Positions 1-12,026 of a stretch of DNA of 64,000 nt are shown piece by piece. The stretch covers positions 517,501 to 581,500 of the forward strand of contig JAANYP010000825.1 of assembly GCA_020465985.1 (NCBI GenBank), in the 5' to 3' direction. The notes beneath the pieces are model-generated. The model saw nothing but the letters and a program-made list of their open reading frames with translations. It did no database searches and was not told where the DNA came from. The stretch is from Centrapalus pauciflorus (taxonomy: Eukaryota > Streptophyta > Magnoliopsida > Asterales > Asteraceae). How positions within the stretch are numbered: the first letter of the stretch is position 1; every line of letters starts with the position of its first letter. A program made the position numbers and the translations under genes.

Positions 1-2401
1 ATTTAGGTTATGTTTAAGCATTAAATTCATATTTAAACATTAAAACTCAATTCCACAATGCTTAAGAATTTATTGTGGCATTTCACCGAACACGTGATGT
101 GCGGTTTAGACTTAAAACACCAAGTTGAGTCTTTGCATGTGTTTGTGTTATCCGATACATAGAAACACTTTAATAAAATAAATACATGCTTTCTGAACAC
201 ATTAGAAACATTACATAACAAACTATGATTCTATATAATTCATAAGAACTCTATTTGAGCTCTTGAATAGGCTAACACCCTAACCAAGCCTTCAAAACTC
301 CAAATGAGTTTCTACTTGTTTCCATTCGATTTTAAGACAATATATAATCTATTTGGTTCATAATTTTATCATATGAAACAAGCAAGAACAATGAAAATCA
401 ATTCCATTCACCATAGGAGCTTAAATGGAGCTCCAACTTGGGGTTTCACTCCACATCACCAACCCAACTCAATCACTCACCTATTTATGCCTCAAATACA
501 TTAATAAACCATAAAAATTAACCTATGATGAGTCCATAATTTATATGGTTTCAGAGTCATTTTAAGCACCGATACTTCGTAAATTCCATATTACTACTCC
601 AAATTTGTGTTTCAGCGTCAAGAGATTAAAAGAAAGCAACTCGAGAAAATTCAGAGCAAACCGAGCAGGTCGGGGAGTAGGGCTGCACCCACCCTACGCC
701 CCAAAACAGTAAATTTCGAGTTCAAAATCAGTTCCAACGCGGGCTGGCCGTACCCCGGGCGCAGGGGGGCGCAGGGCTACGCTAGGGCTACGCCCCTACA
801 GCGTAAAAACCCTAGAAAACATCCAGCGTAGCCCAGTGTAACCCTAGCTGCACCCTGGTGCAGGGGGGCGCATGCCTGCGCCTGGCCTGCGTTGGGACGG
901 CGCAAAAAACGCGTTTTCCATCCTGTGAAACCCTAATCTCGAATCCTCTATAAATAAAGGTCGATGGCAGCCTTGGAGAGAGGTCCCGACGTGTGTGAAA
1001 GAGTTGGCGAAGCCCTGCCGGAGTGGATCTACGATACAAGAACGAAGACGGTGATTCGCAAGCTACAAAGATGCCTCAAATCTACACTTGTGAAGAGCAT
1101 ATGATGAGCGGCTAATCCCATTAGCCGTTTGCGGAGGATCTACGGCTATGTTTACTCTTCTTTAATTTCTTATGTTTTGATGTATTCGTATTGATTGAGA
1201 TATTTTATGGGTATGCAAATGATAAGCATTCGGATATGATTATGTTTGTATGTTTTGATTGGTAAAAGCAAGATAGTTTATCGTGGTATTATTATTTGTG
1301 TCGAGTCCATTAGCTTAGGGATTAAGACAAGTAATGAATATTTCATACGCTATGCCGAGATTTATTGGTTAAAACATGTTTGAGTAATTTAGTCGCGCAA
1401 TTAATTATGTCTATGTGATTGTTGCATGAAATTCAAGTGAGTAATACTTATGTCGTGGTGATCCCGTGAATGGTTATTCGTCACTTGATTGTTTATTTAC
1501 TACGTTAGTTATTTTGCCATTAATTTTAGTCACAAAGTAATCGTAAGTCATTAATCTAAACAAATCATTCAAATCCACAATTCTCAATTTACAGTGCCTT
1601 CAATAAAATTCACAAGGCTAACCACCTAACCCTAATTACAAATTCACTCCCTACGGATTCGACCCTTACTTCTCTGAGCTAAACTATGGATATAAGGATT
1701 ATTTCTGCGGGTCACAACGACGGCCCGTCAACCTACACTTAATATATGAGTCAATTTCTAACTCAATCACAAATCCATTTTAGGGTTATGTTCTTCCAAA
1801 ATGAAGAACAGAAGATGGAGATGAAGAAAGAGATGAATGAGAGTGTTATGCCTTCAAGGATGACACAAAATCTGATTTTTGAGCTTCAATCTTCACCAAA
1901 TCACTAGCTAATTTGTTGCAAATCCAAACCCTAGCTCAAAGCTCTCTTTTTCTCCTCTCTTCTCCTTCCAATATGCAAAAGATGAAGTGTGTGTGTGTGT
2001 GTGGTGTGTGTTGGGGACGGTTTCAAGGCAAGAAAAGAAAGAGATTTGGTCTTTGGCCAATCTCACCCCTCCACTTTTCACCAATAGACAACATATACCC
2101 CTCCCCCAACTCATCTTTTTTCTTTAGAATACAAACCACATTGCTACAACTTGCATGTATTTAACAATTCAATACTCAAATGAGTAGTTTTGACATGATT
2201 ATACTAAATGTATTCAAACACCGCATTAATCACTTCTTATGTCATAACTAATCATTATTTAATCGTCATAAAAACAACATTTTATTCTTCTTTTATCATT
2301 CAAGTCCCAATCATAGCAATTAACTCATAATATTGTACTAAAGTTCACAATTATGATTGTTTCACAAACTTAATTACCTTTTTAATTATTGCGGTGTTAC
2401 A
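1..2401 (-). repeat. Old LTR (Ty3-like), right end at 2401, left end unresolved
   Basis: Read on the minus strand, the sequence starts TGTAACACCGC at 2401, the usual start of plant Ty3 chromovirus LTRs. The left end is not visible and may lie outside the window. The LTR is split by a younger solo LTR at 526-1730. A (GT)n tract lies at about 1988-2008. No polypurine tract is evident just right of 2401, so this may itself be a solo LTR. I see no gene in 1-520 or 1736-2401; the short ORFs there are chance. Confidence 0.45.
526..1730 (+). mobile_element. Solo LTR, Athila/Tat-like Ty3 family, with perfect 5-bp TSD
   Basis: The 1205-bp unit starts TGATGAGTCC and ends GGCCCGTCA. It is flanked by ACCTA on both sides (521-525 and 1731-1735). 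The 3' end carries the 'ctacggattcgaccc' style seen at the end of Athila/Tat LTRs. No internal region follows, so this is a solo LTR left by LTR-LTR recombination. A second, truncated copy of the same family is at 43830-44548. The ORFs at 607-831 and 812-1039 lie in the LTR and are not genes. Confidence 0.85.
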
Positions 2402-2594
2402 CTTTGTCACTTTACTTTAGCTTTAATTAATCCTTATGGATCTACTTTGAGTTTGACTACTTTAAAAGGCTTAATATAAGTGTCTTATTGTTGCAATTAT
2501 GATAAATAATCTGTACAACATGGTACAGTGTGTGTGTATAAGTTCTTATATGAAATCATGTGAATTTTGCTAAGTTTTGAAGTTTCTCGAATCC

Positions 2595-2950
2595 TGTTGA
2601 TAACAAGATAACTATCTCCAATCATTTTGGGTACTGAGAAATTTACCTTTACTTCTTTAAGTTTTATTGGTATTCAGTTAAAACCAATAAATTTTTCTCG
2701 GGGTCTTATCATACTTGATTTCTATTAATTTATCATTGGTTGACACTAAGTAATATTTTTTTGTGTCATCTAGATACCGAGATGCTTGTTTGCTGCTTAA
2801 TTCTGTTGATACTAAGTAATTTATTTATTGGCGTCTTTAAGACTCCAAGGAATCTGGCTTGGTTTTGTTTCCATTTGATGTTGAGAATCTTATTTCTCGG
2901 TGTTCTCGGGATACCGAGAAATATATCAGACTTGAAGATGGCTAGTGTTC
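2595..2950. repeat. Degenerate tandem array, period about 70 bp
   Basis: A diverged unit recurs with a 'GTTGATACTAAGTAAT'-like start near 2595, 2738, 2805 and 2875, followed by variants of 'ataccgagaaat'. The spacings are about 66-71 bp or twice that. The ORFs at 2740-3006 and 2766-2975 only reflect this repeat. I see nothing else in 2402-2991. Confidence 0.5.
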
Positions 2951-2991
2951 TTAGACAAATTCGATCGAATTTCAATTTGTGTCATTCATAT

Positions 2992-4763
2992 TGTAACACA
3001 CTCTAACTACTTCCCAATCCCACGTAATAAGACGTCAACGGGAATATAATATAATAATCCCTAGCTATTCCCAATATACATACGTGAAAACCCCGATAAT
3101 TTAAAACTTTAATTTATATAATTAAGTCACGGAAATCCCTGGTTTAACATACATGATATCCGAAGTATATAAATACATGGTCCCCAAAATACAACTACAT
3201 CTAAAAAGGGTAGCTAACAACTCCTCAACTCTGCAGACGTAAACCTACTTGGGTTCATCAGGCCTACTAGATCTCTGGTCATCTGAGATACAAACATATA
3301 AACACACGTCAGCTAAAGCTGGTGAGAATGCAAGTGTTAGGTGTACGATTATAAAAACTAAGTAAAAGAAAGTAAACTCGGTAATAAAACGTTCATCGTT
3401 CTCTACTGAACAAGGAATATGAGATCCCACAAGATAGCTCAGAATAGGTACCCAACCCGTGTGGACGAATCCGCGTACCCAAATCCCTAGACCGCATAAA
3501 AGCAGTCGTCAGGAGTTCAAAAGGGAATCGGGAGTGACCCGACCCCTGCTCAGCCGTGCGGTTCAGTAACTCGGTAGCTCATGTGTCTTAAATCTCATAA
3601 TATGAAACTCAGTTCTCAATAAAGTACAGTAATACATGCAAGATAATATCTCGGTAAAATGCTAGTAAGAAAACTCATAATAATCTCGTAAGAAAGCTCA
3701 GTAAAAGATCATGCAAGGTATTAATAAATAATCGTACATGTATCTCAGAAAAACATGTAAACTCACTCCTCAAGTCTCGGTTCCCTGCCCGTATCCCCAA
3801 CCCTATCAACTCGAGACCCTGGAATCACACTATAACACTCGGTATCACAATCACAGCTCAATAACTCTATACAAGACTCCCACGACACACATACAAACCC
3901 GAAACTCAACCACGAGACTCATGAAGCCCAAAACCCTAAACCTAAATCCTAGCTGGGTCGCGGCCGCGCTGACCATCACGGTCGCACGCTCTCGATCCCG
4001 ATCACACTCCTCATCGCGGCCGTGCTCATCACAACACGACCCACGCTCAATCCAAACCGCCCGCGACCCATCACGCCCATGGCAACACAGCTCGAGCTCA
4101 TCTTAAGAACATCGCGGTCCGCGATCATGGAACCGCGGCCGTGCTCACGTACGAACATAACCAATCCGGCCCTGTTTCTTCCACAACTCAGGGGAATCAT
4201 CCCCAACCCAAACTCAGATCGATTTTACCCAAGTGAATTATCTCCAATTTACTCAGTAACACATATAACCTCAATTCACTTAAAAAATACCAAGTAACAA
4301 CATAATATTCGCGAATTGGAGCTCAAACTTACTTGAACTCAAAGAAGGAAATGAACTTGGGAGCAATCTCTGATTTCTTGGCTTCTTGATTGCTATATAT
4401 GGTTTCTGTTGGAATCTGATTACACACAAAAACACACTCAGGTTTTGAATTTTGGAATAAGGAAATGAAGCAAGAAGGCAAAGACCTCAAATATATATAT
4501 GTTTTGGGTTTAACTCGGCTCGGTACCCAATATCCAATCCCGCTATCTTAAAACACAAATTTATACAACCGGGTCCCAATTTAATTAATAATCACCAAAA
4601 TTACAATCTTTTATTAAAACTTTATCTCATCACCCGATTAACCCAAAATCTCATCACGTAATGATTCCACGTATAACTCAATAATTCGTCCAACTCAATA
4701 ATAATATTATAACAAACCCAATTAAATAATTCCATGTAAATTTCCCAAAATTAGGATGTTACA
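2992..4763 (-). mobile_element. Solo LTR of a Ty3-type element
   Basis: The 1772-bp unit has TGTAACA and TGTTACA as inverted ends. The minus-strand start TGTAACATCC is typical of plant chromovirus LTRs. Flanking pentamers are CATAT (2987-2991) and CATAC (4764-4768), matching at 4 of 5 positions as expected for an aged TSD. No coding region is attached. The ORFs at 3245-3430, 3738-4106 and 3976-4297 are inside the LTR and are not supported as genes. Confidence 0.65.
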
Positions 4764-5727
4764 CATACATTTGAAATCGACTGGAAAACAACAATGAACT
4801 AGTTGTGTTATAAATTTTATGTTTCAAGTGCTAATTTGGGCCAATTTTTTTTGAATTAGTTACTGTGACGAACACAGTGAAGAACACACACATACATTAA
4901 AACACACAGTAAGTTCGAGTACTTGGACTTAGAATTTGAGTTTAAAATCTGTTTCAAAACTTTAAGATACTTGAAACCTGTTATATCACACATGCATCCA
5001 TATATCATCTTGCTAGAACCCAAAATCATCTTATTTAAAAGGTAATCAAATGTAATTTAATCTAGCTCGAGAAAGGCAATCTTGCTAGAATTCTGTAGGC
5101 TAAGAAAAAGAACAAAAAGTCTTTTTTTATCTAGAAATGACATGAAATTTAAATTAGATCGACAAAGGTAATCAAATGTTCTTTTTATCAAAAAAGAGAC
5201 CATGAAAATAAAAGTTTACATTTTTAATTGATCATCAATATCAAAGTTGAATTTTATTTCACTCTTTTGAACTAAAAAGTTTTATATTACTATTATTGCC
5301 AAAATTTATACTTAATATTATATTTCTTGTTAATCTATCCAATTAAACAAATACTAAAAGAAGGTTCACTTCAAACTTTTATGAATATATTTGGCAATGA
5401 AAATACAAAGCTTATACTAAATAAAATGATTTTATTTTTCAAATAATTTTACGTGTTCATAACATAAAAAAAATTTACATTTTATTTATTGAATTTTTAA
5501 TATCTTCTTAGTTACGGATTCCCTTCTTTTTTATGCTCATAAAAAAATAAAAAATAAAAATAAAAATAAAAATTCATTGTTTTTAGGTTAGGAAGGGTGG
5601 ATGCTAAAATGGCGGTAAAAAAGGCTTTATGCCACGTGTCAGAATCTTATTGGATTTTATGTATGTATGTATGTATGTTATGATGTGCACATGACATGTC
5701 ATCATGTGATGCCATATATTTGTTGTT

Positions 5728-5735
5728 TTTCCCGC
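5728..5735 (+). promoter_or_regulatory. E2F-type site TTTCCCGC
   Basis: TTTCCCGC within TTTTTCCCGCGCG matches the plant E2F consensus TTTSSCGC exactly. It lies about 300 bp upstream of the RBR start codon. E2F-DP control of RBR genes is known in plants; that this particular site is used is inference. Confidence 0.6.
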
Positions 5736-5838
5736 GCGACCGTACCACCGGATCCCCAAAGGTGGAGGGAAAATAAGAGAGAGAAAAGAAGCGCAAAACC
5801 CCATTAGAGAGAGAGAGAGAGAGAGAAAGAGGCATCTT

Positions 5839-5871
5839 ATGTGTGTGTGTGTGTGTTTTTCTGAAAGATAG
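5839..5871 (+). other. Possible upstream ORF in the RBR leader (10 codons)
   Basis: An ATG at 5839 opens into the (GT)n microsatellite and stops at TAG 5869-5871, well before the RBR ATG. The reading frame and stop depend on repeat length, so this uORF could vary between alleles. It matters only if transcription starts upstream of 5839. Confidence 0.3.
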
Positions 5872-6032
5872 GGTTTTTGATAATCATCTTGATTTGTTAG
5901 ATCTATAAGATCGATTGTCTGTTTATTCAACTCGCAATTCGCTATTTAGGGTTTCTGCGATTCCGAGATCTGATTCGTTTCTTGTGGCCGAGATTTGCAT
6001 AAATCGCTTGACAGGTTTCAGTAGTGTAGAGT

Positions 6033-9000
6033 ATGGAAGATCTAAAGCCGATAAATCCTATTGTTGATTCCTCTACAGACACCGGAGCCACCATTGAAGC
6101 TCGATTTAGAGCCTTCTGCAAGGTTTTCACTTCGATCTTTCTTTCTTTATTTTTTAGCATTTTTGTGTTTATTAAGTATTTATGTTGTTATTATTTCCTG
6201 CATCTGAGTTTTGGTTGTTTTATATTAATATGTGTGATACATCTAAAATTTCAGGACTTGATGTGTTTGGGGGGTTTTTATGGATTATCTGACTTGTTTA
6301 TTTTGTTCTCTTCACAGGGAAAATTAACAATGGATGATAGCGTTTTAGAAGAAGCGATGAAGTTGTTCAATCATAGCAAACATCTTTTCTTGACAAATGC
6401 TTCGGCTTTTGGCAGTGGGACGGTATTGCTCTTAATTTTCTTCAGATTTGTAGATACAAATCTTGAATATAAAATTAGATACCTTTTGGAATTGTTCTAC
6501 GTTTTCGAACTATGCCTAACATTACCAAAGAGTTTAGTACTGGCCTGTGTCATGCTAAAAAAATTGATACTCATTAAGTAGTGTTGATTATGGTCATGCA
6601 ATTTTATAAACCTAAATAGCAATGTTATTTATTTTCTGGACGTTTATATCTAACTTTAGAATGGAGGGAAAATGAGTATTTAATGTTGCTGGGATTTATC
6701 TATGCGATCTTGAATCAGCCGGAAGAAGCGGAGCACTACTGGTTTGCATTTCTCTTGTTTTCTTTGAAAAGATTAAGCCAGAAGGATGCTGCTAATACCA
6801 GCGAGAACGACTTCAACTTGTGCCAGATACTCAGGGTGTCAAATCTGAAGTATGTTGTGATTGAACAAACCAAGGTTGATTTTTTGTCAATTGTGATATG
6901 TGCTCAGCTAATTGTAATTGTTGTCTCAGTTTTGTAGATTTCTTCAAGGAACTACCTCAATTTATCGTCAAGATTGGTCCCATTTTAAGTAATCTTTATG
7001 GTTCTGATTGGGAAACTAGACTTCAGGTAATGATGTAGTTGAGAATTAAGATTGTGTTACTACAGGATTTTGCAATTGTGCTCTATGTTTATTTGTCTTT
7101 GTAATCTGGACTTGTCTTAAGTTCCCTCTTTCTTTATTATTTCATTAACCAGGAAAAGGAGTTGCAGGCCAATTTTGTGCATCTCAGCCTTCTAAGCAAG
7201 TGGGTACCTTCCTATTTCACTTGAGTGCTGTTATTGTTTGATACAATGCTTATTGATATACAGTTTGTGGCATGCCGTTCTTATTCTACTCCTAGTTATT
7301 TTTATTAAGGCTAGGTTGGCTATGACAGGAAATATTGAAGTTGCCTTACAGCTCACGCCACAAAAGATATGATTAGTTGGTTTGGGAATAGATGATCACT
7401 ATTGGCAATTTAGGAGATATTTTAAATTTTATTCCATGCTATTCGCCTATCGTATATTACTTAAGCGATGTATATGGCTGAAATATCACCCGTGCATTGA
7501 TTTGTTGGAAATTTTATGTTTAGGACCGTTTCTCACTGGATATTTATATTTGCATATCTTTTTTTAAAGTTTGGAACAGGTGGGTCTGGTTGACAACATG
7601 TCCTTAAAATGATGTTCACTTCGTCCCATGAAATGCATTACATTCTATCATGTCTTGTCCCAGAAAACTGTAATGTTTCTTCTCTTGGAGAGACTCATGC
7701 AAATTTGTGTAGTAACTACTAGATGTTGGTAAGATTGTTTGTGGTCTAAAAATTTTCTGAACGTATTCTGTTAAAGGATGTTTTAGGTATTTAACCAATA
7801 GTCAAAGATTTTATTAAATCATTTGCCAAGTTAAACTTTTTTTTTTTGGGATGGAGGGAGTAGGTATTTAATTGTTGAGGGTAAAAGCGAAAGGTGAAGT
7901 CAAATCTCATAATCAAATAAAAGTGTGATCTACCAGAGTATGCCCACAAGGAAGTAGGAACATCTAGTAAATGTTTAATTGCAGGGAGATTTTCATCTAC
8001 TAACATACTGCTCGACATGGTCAAACTATCATTAGGAATTATATCCGCATTTGTTGTGAAGACCCTTTTATTGGTACTGTTTCAATATAAAGCATCTGCA
8101 TCCTGCAAATGATTCATCCAATTAATGTCTTTGACTTTAACAGTTATACTGTATTTCATTGAAACTTCATCATTGTGTATTGAAATTTTATTTGATTCAA
8201 CTATAAAAAACGTGTGATTCTCTGATACTAGGTACTATAAACGTGCATTTTGGGGATTCTTTCTAGCAAGCCATGATAATGCTGATGGTCAGTCAGGTGT
8301 TGCCAACACTCCACACTACATATCAAACTGTCATCGTTTTGGATGGTTACTATTTCTTGCTCTTCGAGTCCATGCATTCAGCCATTCCAAGGACCTGATC
8401 ACTTGCACTACTGGATTGGTTTCGGTCCTGGTTAGTGACACTTGACTGCGAGCATCAATTTTTCTGCGTTGTATATTGATAATTGATTGCTTAAAGGATA
8501 AAGAATTTGTGACAACTTGTAACATATTATGTTTTCAGCATGAAGAAATTTAATCTGGCTTAGGTTTTTTTTGGTTTTAGAGGACATGTGTGCTTTATTT
8601 TCTTTGACATTTTGAAACCTGTGGCAGGCAATTTTGATCATTCATATTCCATCTCGCTTCAGAAACTTTTCTATTAATGACTCTAGTCGCTTTGGTAAGC
8701 CATTCTTATCATTTACTTATGTAAAATTTATGTGTTGACATTGTGTTTTTTTAAATGGTTGATTGAGAATGACTTTGCAAATATGGATAACTTGCAGTTA
8801 GGAAGAACAACGGTGTGGACCTACTTGCATCACTCTGTAACATGTTTGAGACATCAGAGGATGAGTTGAGGAAAACAATGGACAAAACGAATAACATGGT
8901 GGCAGAAATTTTGAAGAAAAAGCCTTGCTTGGGATCAGATTGTAAAAATGGGAACTTAGACAATATTGACACAGGTTCACCTTAAACTCTGGAACTACTA

Positions 9001-12000
9001 CATCATTTGTGTATTGTTTAATGGCTACATATTGAGAAATAAAACTATTAATTAAAAACGCAGATGGATTGACATATTTTGAAGATTTATTGGAGGAATC
9101 ATCATTGTCTATCAATTTAAATGTCCTAGAAAAGGATTATGACGATGCAATATTCAAGGAAGGCGATTTATTAGATGAAAGAGTGTTCATAAATGATGAT
9201 GAAAGCGTCCTGGTTGGTTCAAAGAGCCTGTCTGGTGGTGCAATTAGTATGAATGGAGCCAAGGTATGTATATGCTGGTGAGACTCTAGATGTAATCTTT
9301 CTACTTATATTGATGGTTTTTATTTGTATTTTCTATGTAGAGGAAGTTTGAGTCCCCAACAAAGACGATTACAAGTCCACTTTCCCCTTATCGGTCTCCT
9401 TCAGCATCATCTCATATGAATGGTAAGATGATGATGATAGCTACTCCTGTGACCACGGCAATGACAACAGCAAAATGGCTGCGGACAGTTGTTTCTCCAC
9501 TTCCATCAAAACCTTGTGTAGATCTGGAGCGATTTTTATCATCATGTGACAAGGATGTTACCGGTGATGTCACAAAGAGGGCACGCATAATATTGGAGGC
9601 TATATTTCCTAGCAGTGATCCAAGTGATAATATTTGGGCAGAAGAGCGTAGATTGGAAGCATTGAAGTTATACTATAGAGTTTTGAAAGCAATGTGTACA
9701 GCAGAAGCCCAAATACAACAGCATGGTAAAAATAATCTAACCTCCTTGTTAACAAACGAGAGGTTTCACAGGTGTATGCTTGCCTGTTCAGCAGAATTGG
9801 TCCTCGCTACCCATAAGACAGTGACTATGTTGTTTCCAGCTGTTCTGGAAAGAACCGGAATTACTGCCTTTGATCTTAGTAAGGTTATTGAAAGTTTCAT
9901 CAGACATGAAGAAACTCTTCCAAGGGAATTGCGGCGGCATCTAAATTCTTTGGAAGAACGACTTTTGGAAAGCATGGTGTGGGAAAAAGGCTCCTCCATG
10001 TACAACTCGTTGACGGTGGCAAGGCCAGCACTTTCATCAGAAATCAACCGTCTTGGGCTGTTGGTGGCGGAACCCATGCCATCTTTGGATGCAATTGCAC
10101 TGCCTGTTCCGTCGTTGCAGAAAAAACGTGAAAACTCGCCAGGTAAACTGTCGCTTGGTTGATGCATTAAACCCACCCTTTGTTGATAAAATATATTGAT
10201 GACTTCTTAAAAACACAAATTGTAAACCTAAAATTTCAGGCACAAATTGTGATCTCCGATCACCAAAGAGAGTTTGCACCGAATATTCAAGTGTTTTGGT
10301 TGAACGGAATTCCTTCACATCACCAGTTAAGGGGATAAATAATCTCAAGTCAAAGCTTCTATCGCCTGCTCCTTTGCATTCTGCATTTGCCAGGCAAGAA
10401 TTGATGATTGTAAATATAAGGACACCGATTCTACTTGTTAATGAATAGTTACTGAAACCTTAATTTCTACAATTGACTGCAGTCCAACAAGACCAAATCC
10501 AACTGGCAGAGGAGAAACATGTGCAGAAACATCAGTAAACCTATTTTTTAGCAAGGTGTCAATCTTTACCCCAAATTGTGCTGCTCAATCTATAAATTGT
10601 TTTATCGGTGCATGAACTGATAAGTATTTTTTTTTTTGGTTGAGGCAGATCGTAAAGCTAGGTGCTGTTAGGATCAATGGGATGGTTGAAAGGCTGCAAG
10701 TGTCACAAGAAATAAGAGAAAGGGTGTACCGTCTTTTTCAACAGATCCTGAGTCAGCGAACGGCTCTCTTTTTCAACCGCCATATTGACCAGATCATCCT
10801 GTGTTGTTTCTATGGTGTTGCAAAGGTAGATTTGCTTGCTGCTTCTTTCTTCTGAACCTGGGCCACTCTGTCTGTGATAAATAATAGTGATCATCATTTT
10901 ATAATTTTGCAGATTTCCCAGCTGAGCTTAACTTTTAAAGAAATCATTTACAACTACAGAAAGCAACCACATTGTAAACCTCAAGTTTTCCGTGCTGTGT
11001 TTGTCGGTGACCGGTCATCTTCTCGGGTAAGCGTATGCCTGTTTCTCATGTTTTACTTTCTATTAGTTGTTGGATGTACCTTTATTTTACGTCTCGTGGA
11101 TGGTTTTGAAACAGGGTCATGTTGATATCATTATGTTTTACAACGAAATATTCATTCCTGCTGTGAAGCCATTGTTAGTGGAGCTTGCCCCCTCTGCTAA
11201 AAATCCTAACAAGGTTTCAGAAACAAACAATCATGATGAAGGTAAACACTGACTGCTTGTCGATATCAATCTTCACCCTTCCAATCCTAATATTATATCC
11301 ATCTAATTTAGGCCCACCCCCTGCCTCACCAAAGGTATCCTCATTCCCGACTCTTCCTGATATGTCCCCGAAGAAGGTGTCTGCAGTGCACAACGTATAC
11401 GTCTCTCCATTGCGCTCAACAAAGGTATCTATTTATGTATTTCTTTTTGCTTTTGAAAATACGACTTTTGCATCTATCTTATCTTACATTGAATTCTGAA
11501 TTTTGGTGTTGAAGATGGATGCCTTAATTTCACATGGATCGAAAAGCTACTATGCATGTGTTGGGGAGAGCACTCATGCTTACCAGAGTCCATCCAAGGA
11601 CCTCACCGCCATCAACAATCGCTTGAATGGGTAAACTAATCCTGTTTGACTCTCTCTCTCACACACACACACACACAAATCATGATCATCATCTTCATGA
11701 TCATACCAAAGTGCTTGTAGCCTAGCGGTACCAATGCCTGGATTCCAGGTTAGGAGTTCGAGTCTCATAGTGGATAAAACGTGTAGATTTAGGAGTAGGT
11801 TTAGAGGATGTGCATGTTCTGCTGTTAAAAAAAGGGTCATGATCATGTTACTAAAATGATTGATTGTTGGGGTTTCAGGAGCATTCGGAAGGTGAGAGGG
11901 ACACTTAATTTTGATGAGGTTGATGTTGGGTTGGTGAGCGACTCTTTGGTTGCCAACAGCCTCTACCTTCAAAACGGTAAAGTTACACCATCCCCGTCAA

Positions 12001-12026
12001 TAGGCCAGGTAAAGAAAACCGAATGA
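6033..12026 (+). CDS. RBR1: Retinoblastoma-related protein (RBR), complete 18-exon gene
   Basis: RBR is the plant Rb homologue. It binds E2F-DP factors in the nucleus to repress G1/S genes, recruits chromatin repressors and is inactivated by CDK-cyclin D. Coding exons are 6033-6122, 6318-6422, 6719-6849, 6930-7026, 7153-7199, 8232-8430, 8628-8694, 8798-8974, 9064-9263, 9341-10142, 10240-10393, 10483-10555, 10649-10825, 10913-11026, 11115-11241, 11312-11424, 11515-11630 and 11879-12026. They total 2937 nt (978 residues plus stop), close to the usual ~1000, with all phases consistent. The N-terminal Rb domain spans roughly residues 1-370. Pocket A starts near residue 407 (TTAKWLRTV motif, exon 10) and pocket B covers about 700-845 (VRINGMVERL, FNRHIDQIILCC). 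Many S/T-P sites in the spacer and C-terminus fit CDK control. Splice sites are GT-AG except intron 11, which is GC-AG. Exon limits were placed by splice signals and family similarity, without transcript data. Confidence 0.95.
10394..10482 (+). other. GC-AG intron of RBR (intron 11)
   Basis: The donor reads CCAG|GCAAGA and the acceptor TGCAG|TCC. Joining here gives an in-phase serine codon and continues the conserved spacer before pocket B. I see no GT donor close by that keeps the frame. GC-AG is a known minor class spliced by the major spliceosome. Confidence 0.75.
11705..11836 (+). mobile_element. tRNA-derived SINE in the last RBR intron
   Basis: A Pol III A-box (TAGCCTAGCGG, 11718-11728) and B-box-like sequence (GAGTTCGAGTC, 11754-11764) are spaced like those of a tRNA, and an A-rich tail ends near 11832. 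The 132-bp unit is flanked by the exact 10-mer TCATGATCAT at 11695-11704 and 11837-11846. A (CA)n tract lies just upstream. Together the features indicate a short non-autonomous retroposon inserted in sense orientation. Confidence 0.7.

Larger units (their letters stand above)
4764..6032 (+). promoter_or_regulatory. Upstream region and 5' leader of the RBR gene
   Basis: AT-rich DNA without genes runs to about 5600, followed by a more GC-balanced proximal region. Visible elements are an inverted CCAAT (attgg, about 5648), an ATGT tetranucleotide repeat (about 5660-5680), an E2F-type site (5728-5735), a (GA)n tract at about 5801-5828 and a (GT)n tract at 5841-5855. The transcription start cannot be placed from sequence alone. 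The pyrimidine/purine repeats close to the ATG are typical of a plant 5' UTR. Confidence 0.6.

Noticed and set aside
607..1039. ORFs in the solo LTR, partly shared with 43861-44291
   Set aside because: The shared parts are the shared LTR; frames differ by indels between copies, which argues against coding.
9766..10348. Minus-strand ORFs across RBR exon 10
   Set aside because: They are antisense shadows of the conserved pocket-domain exon.
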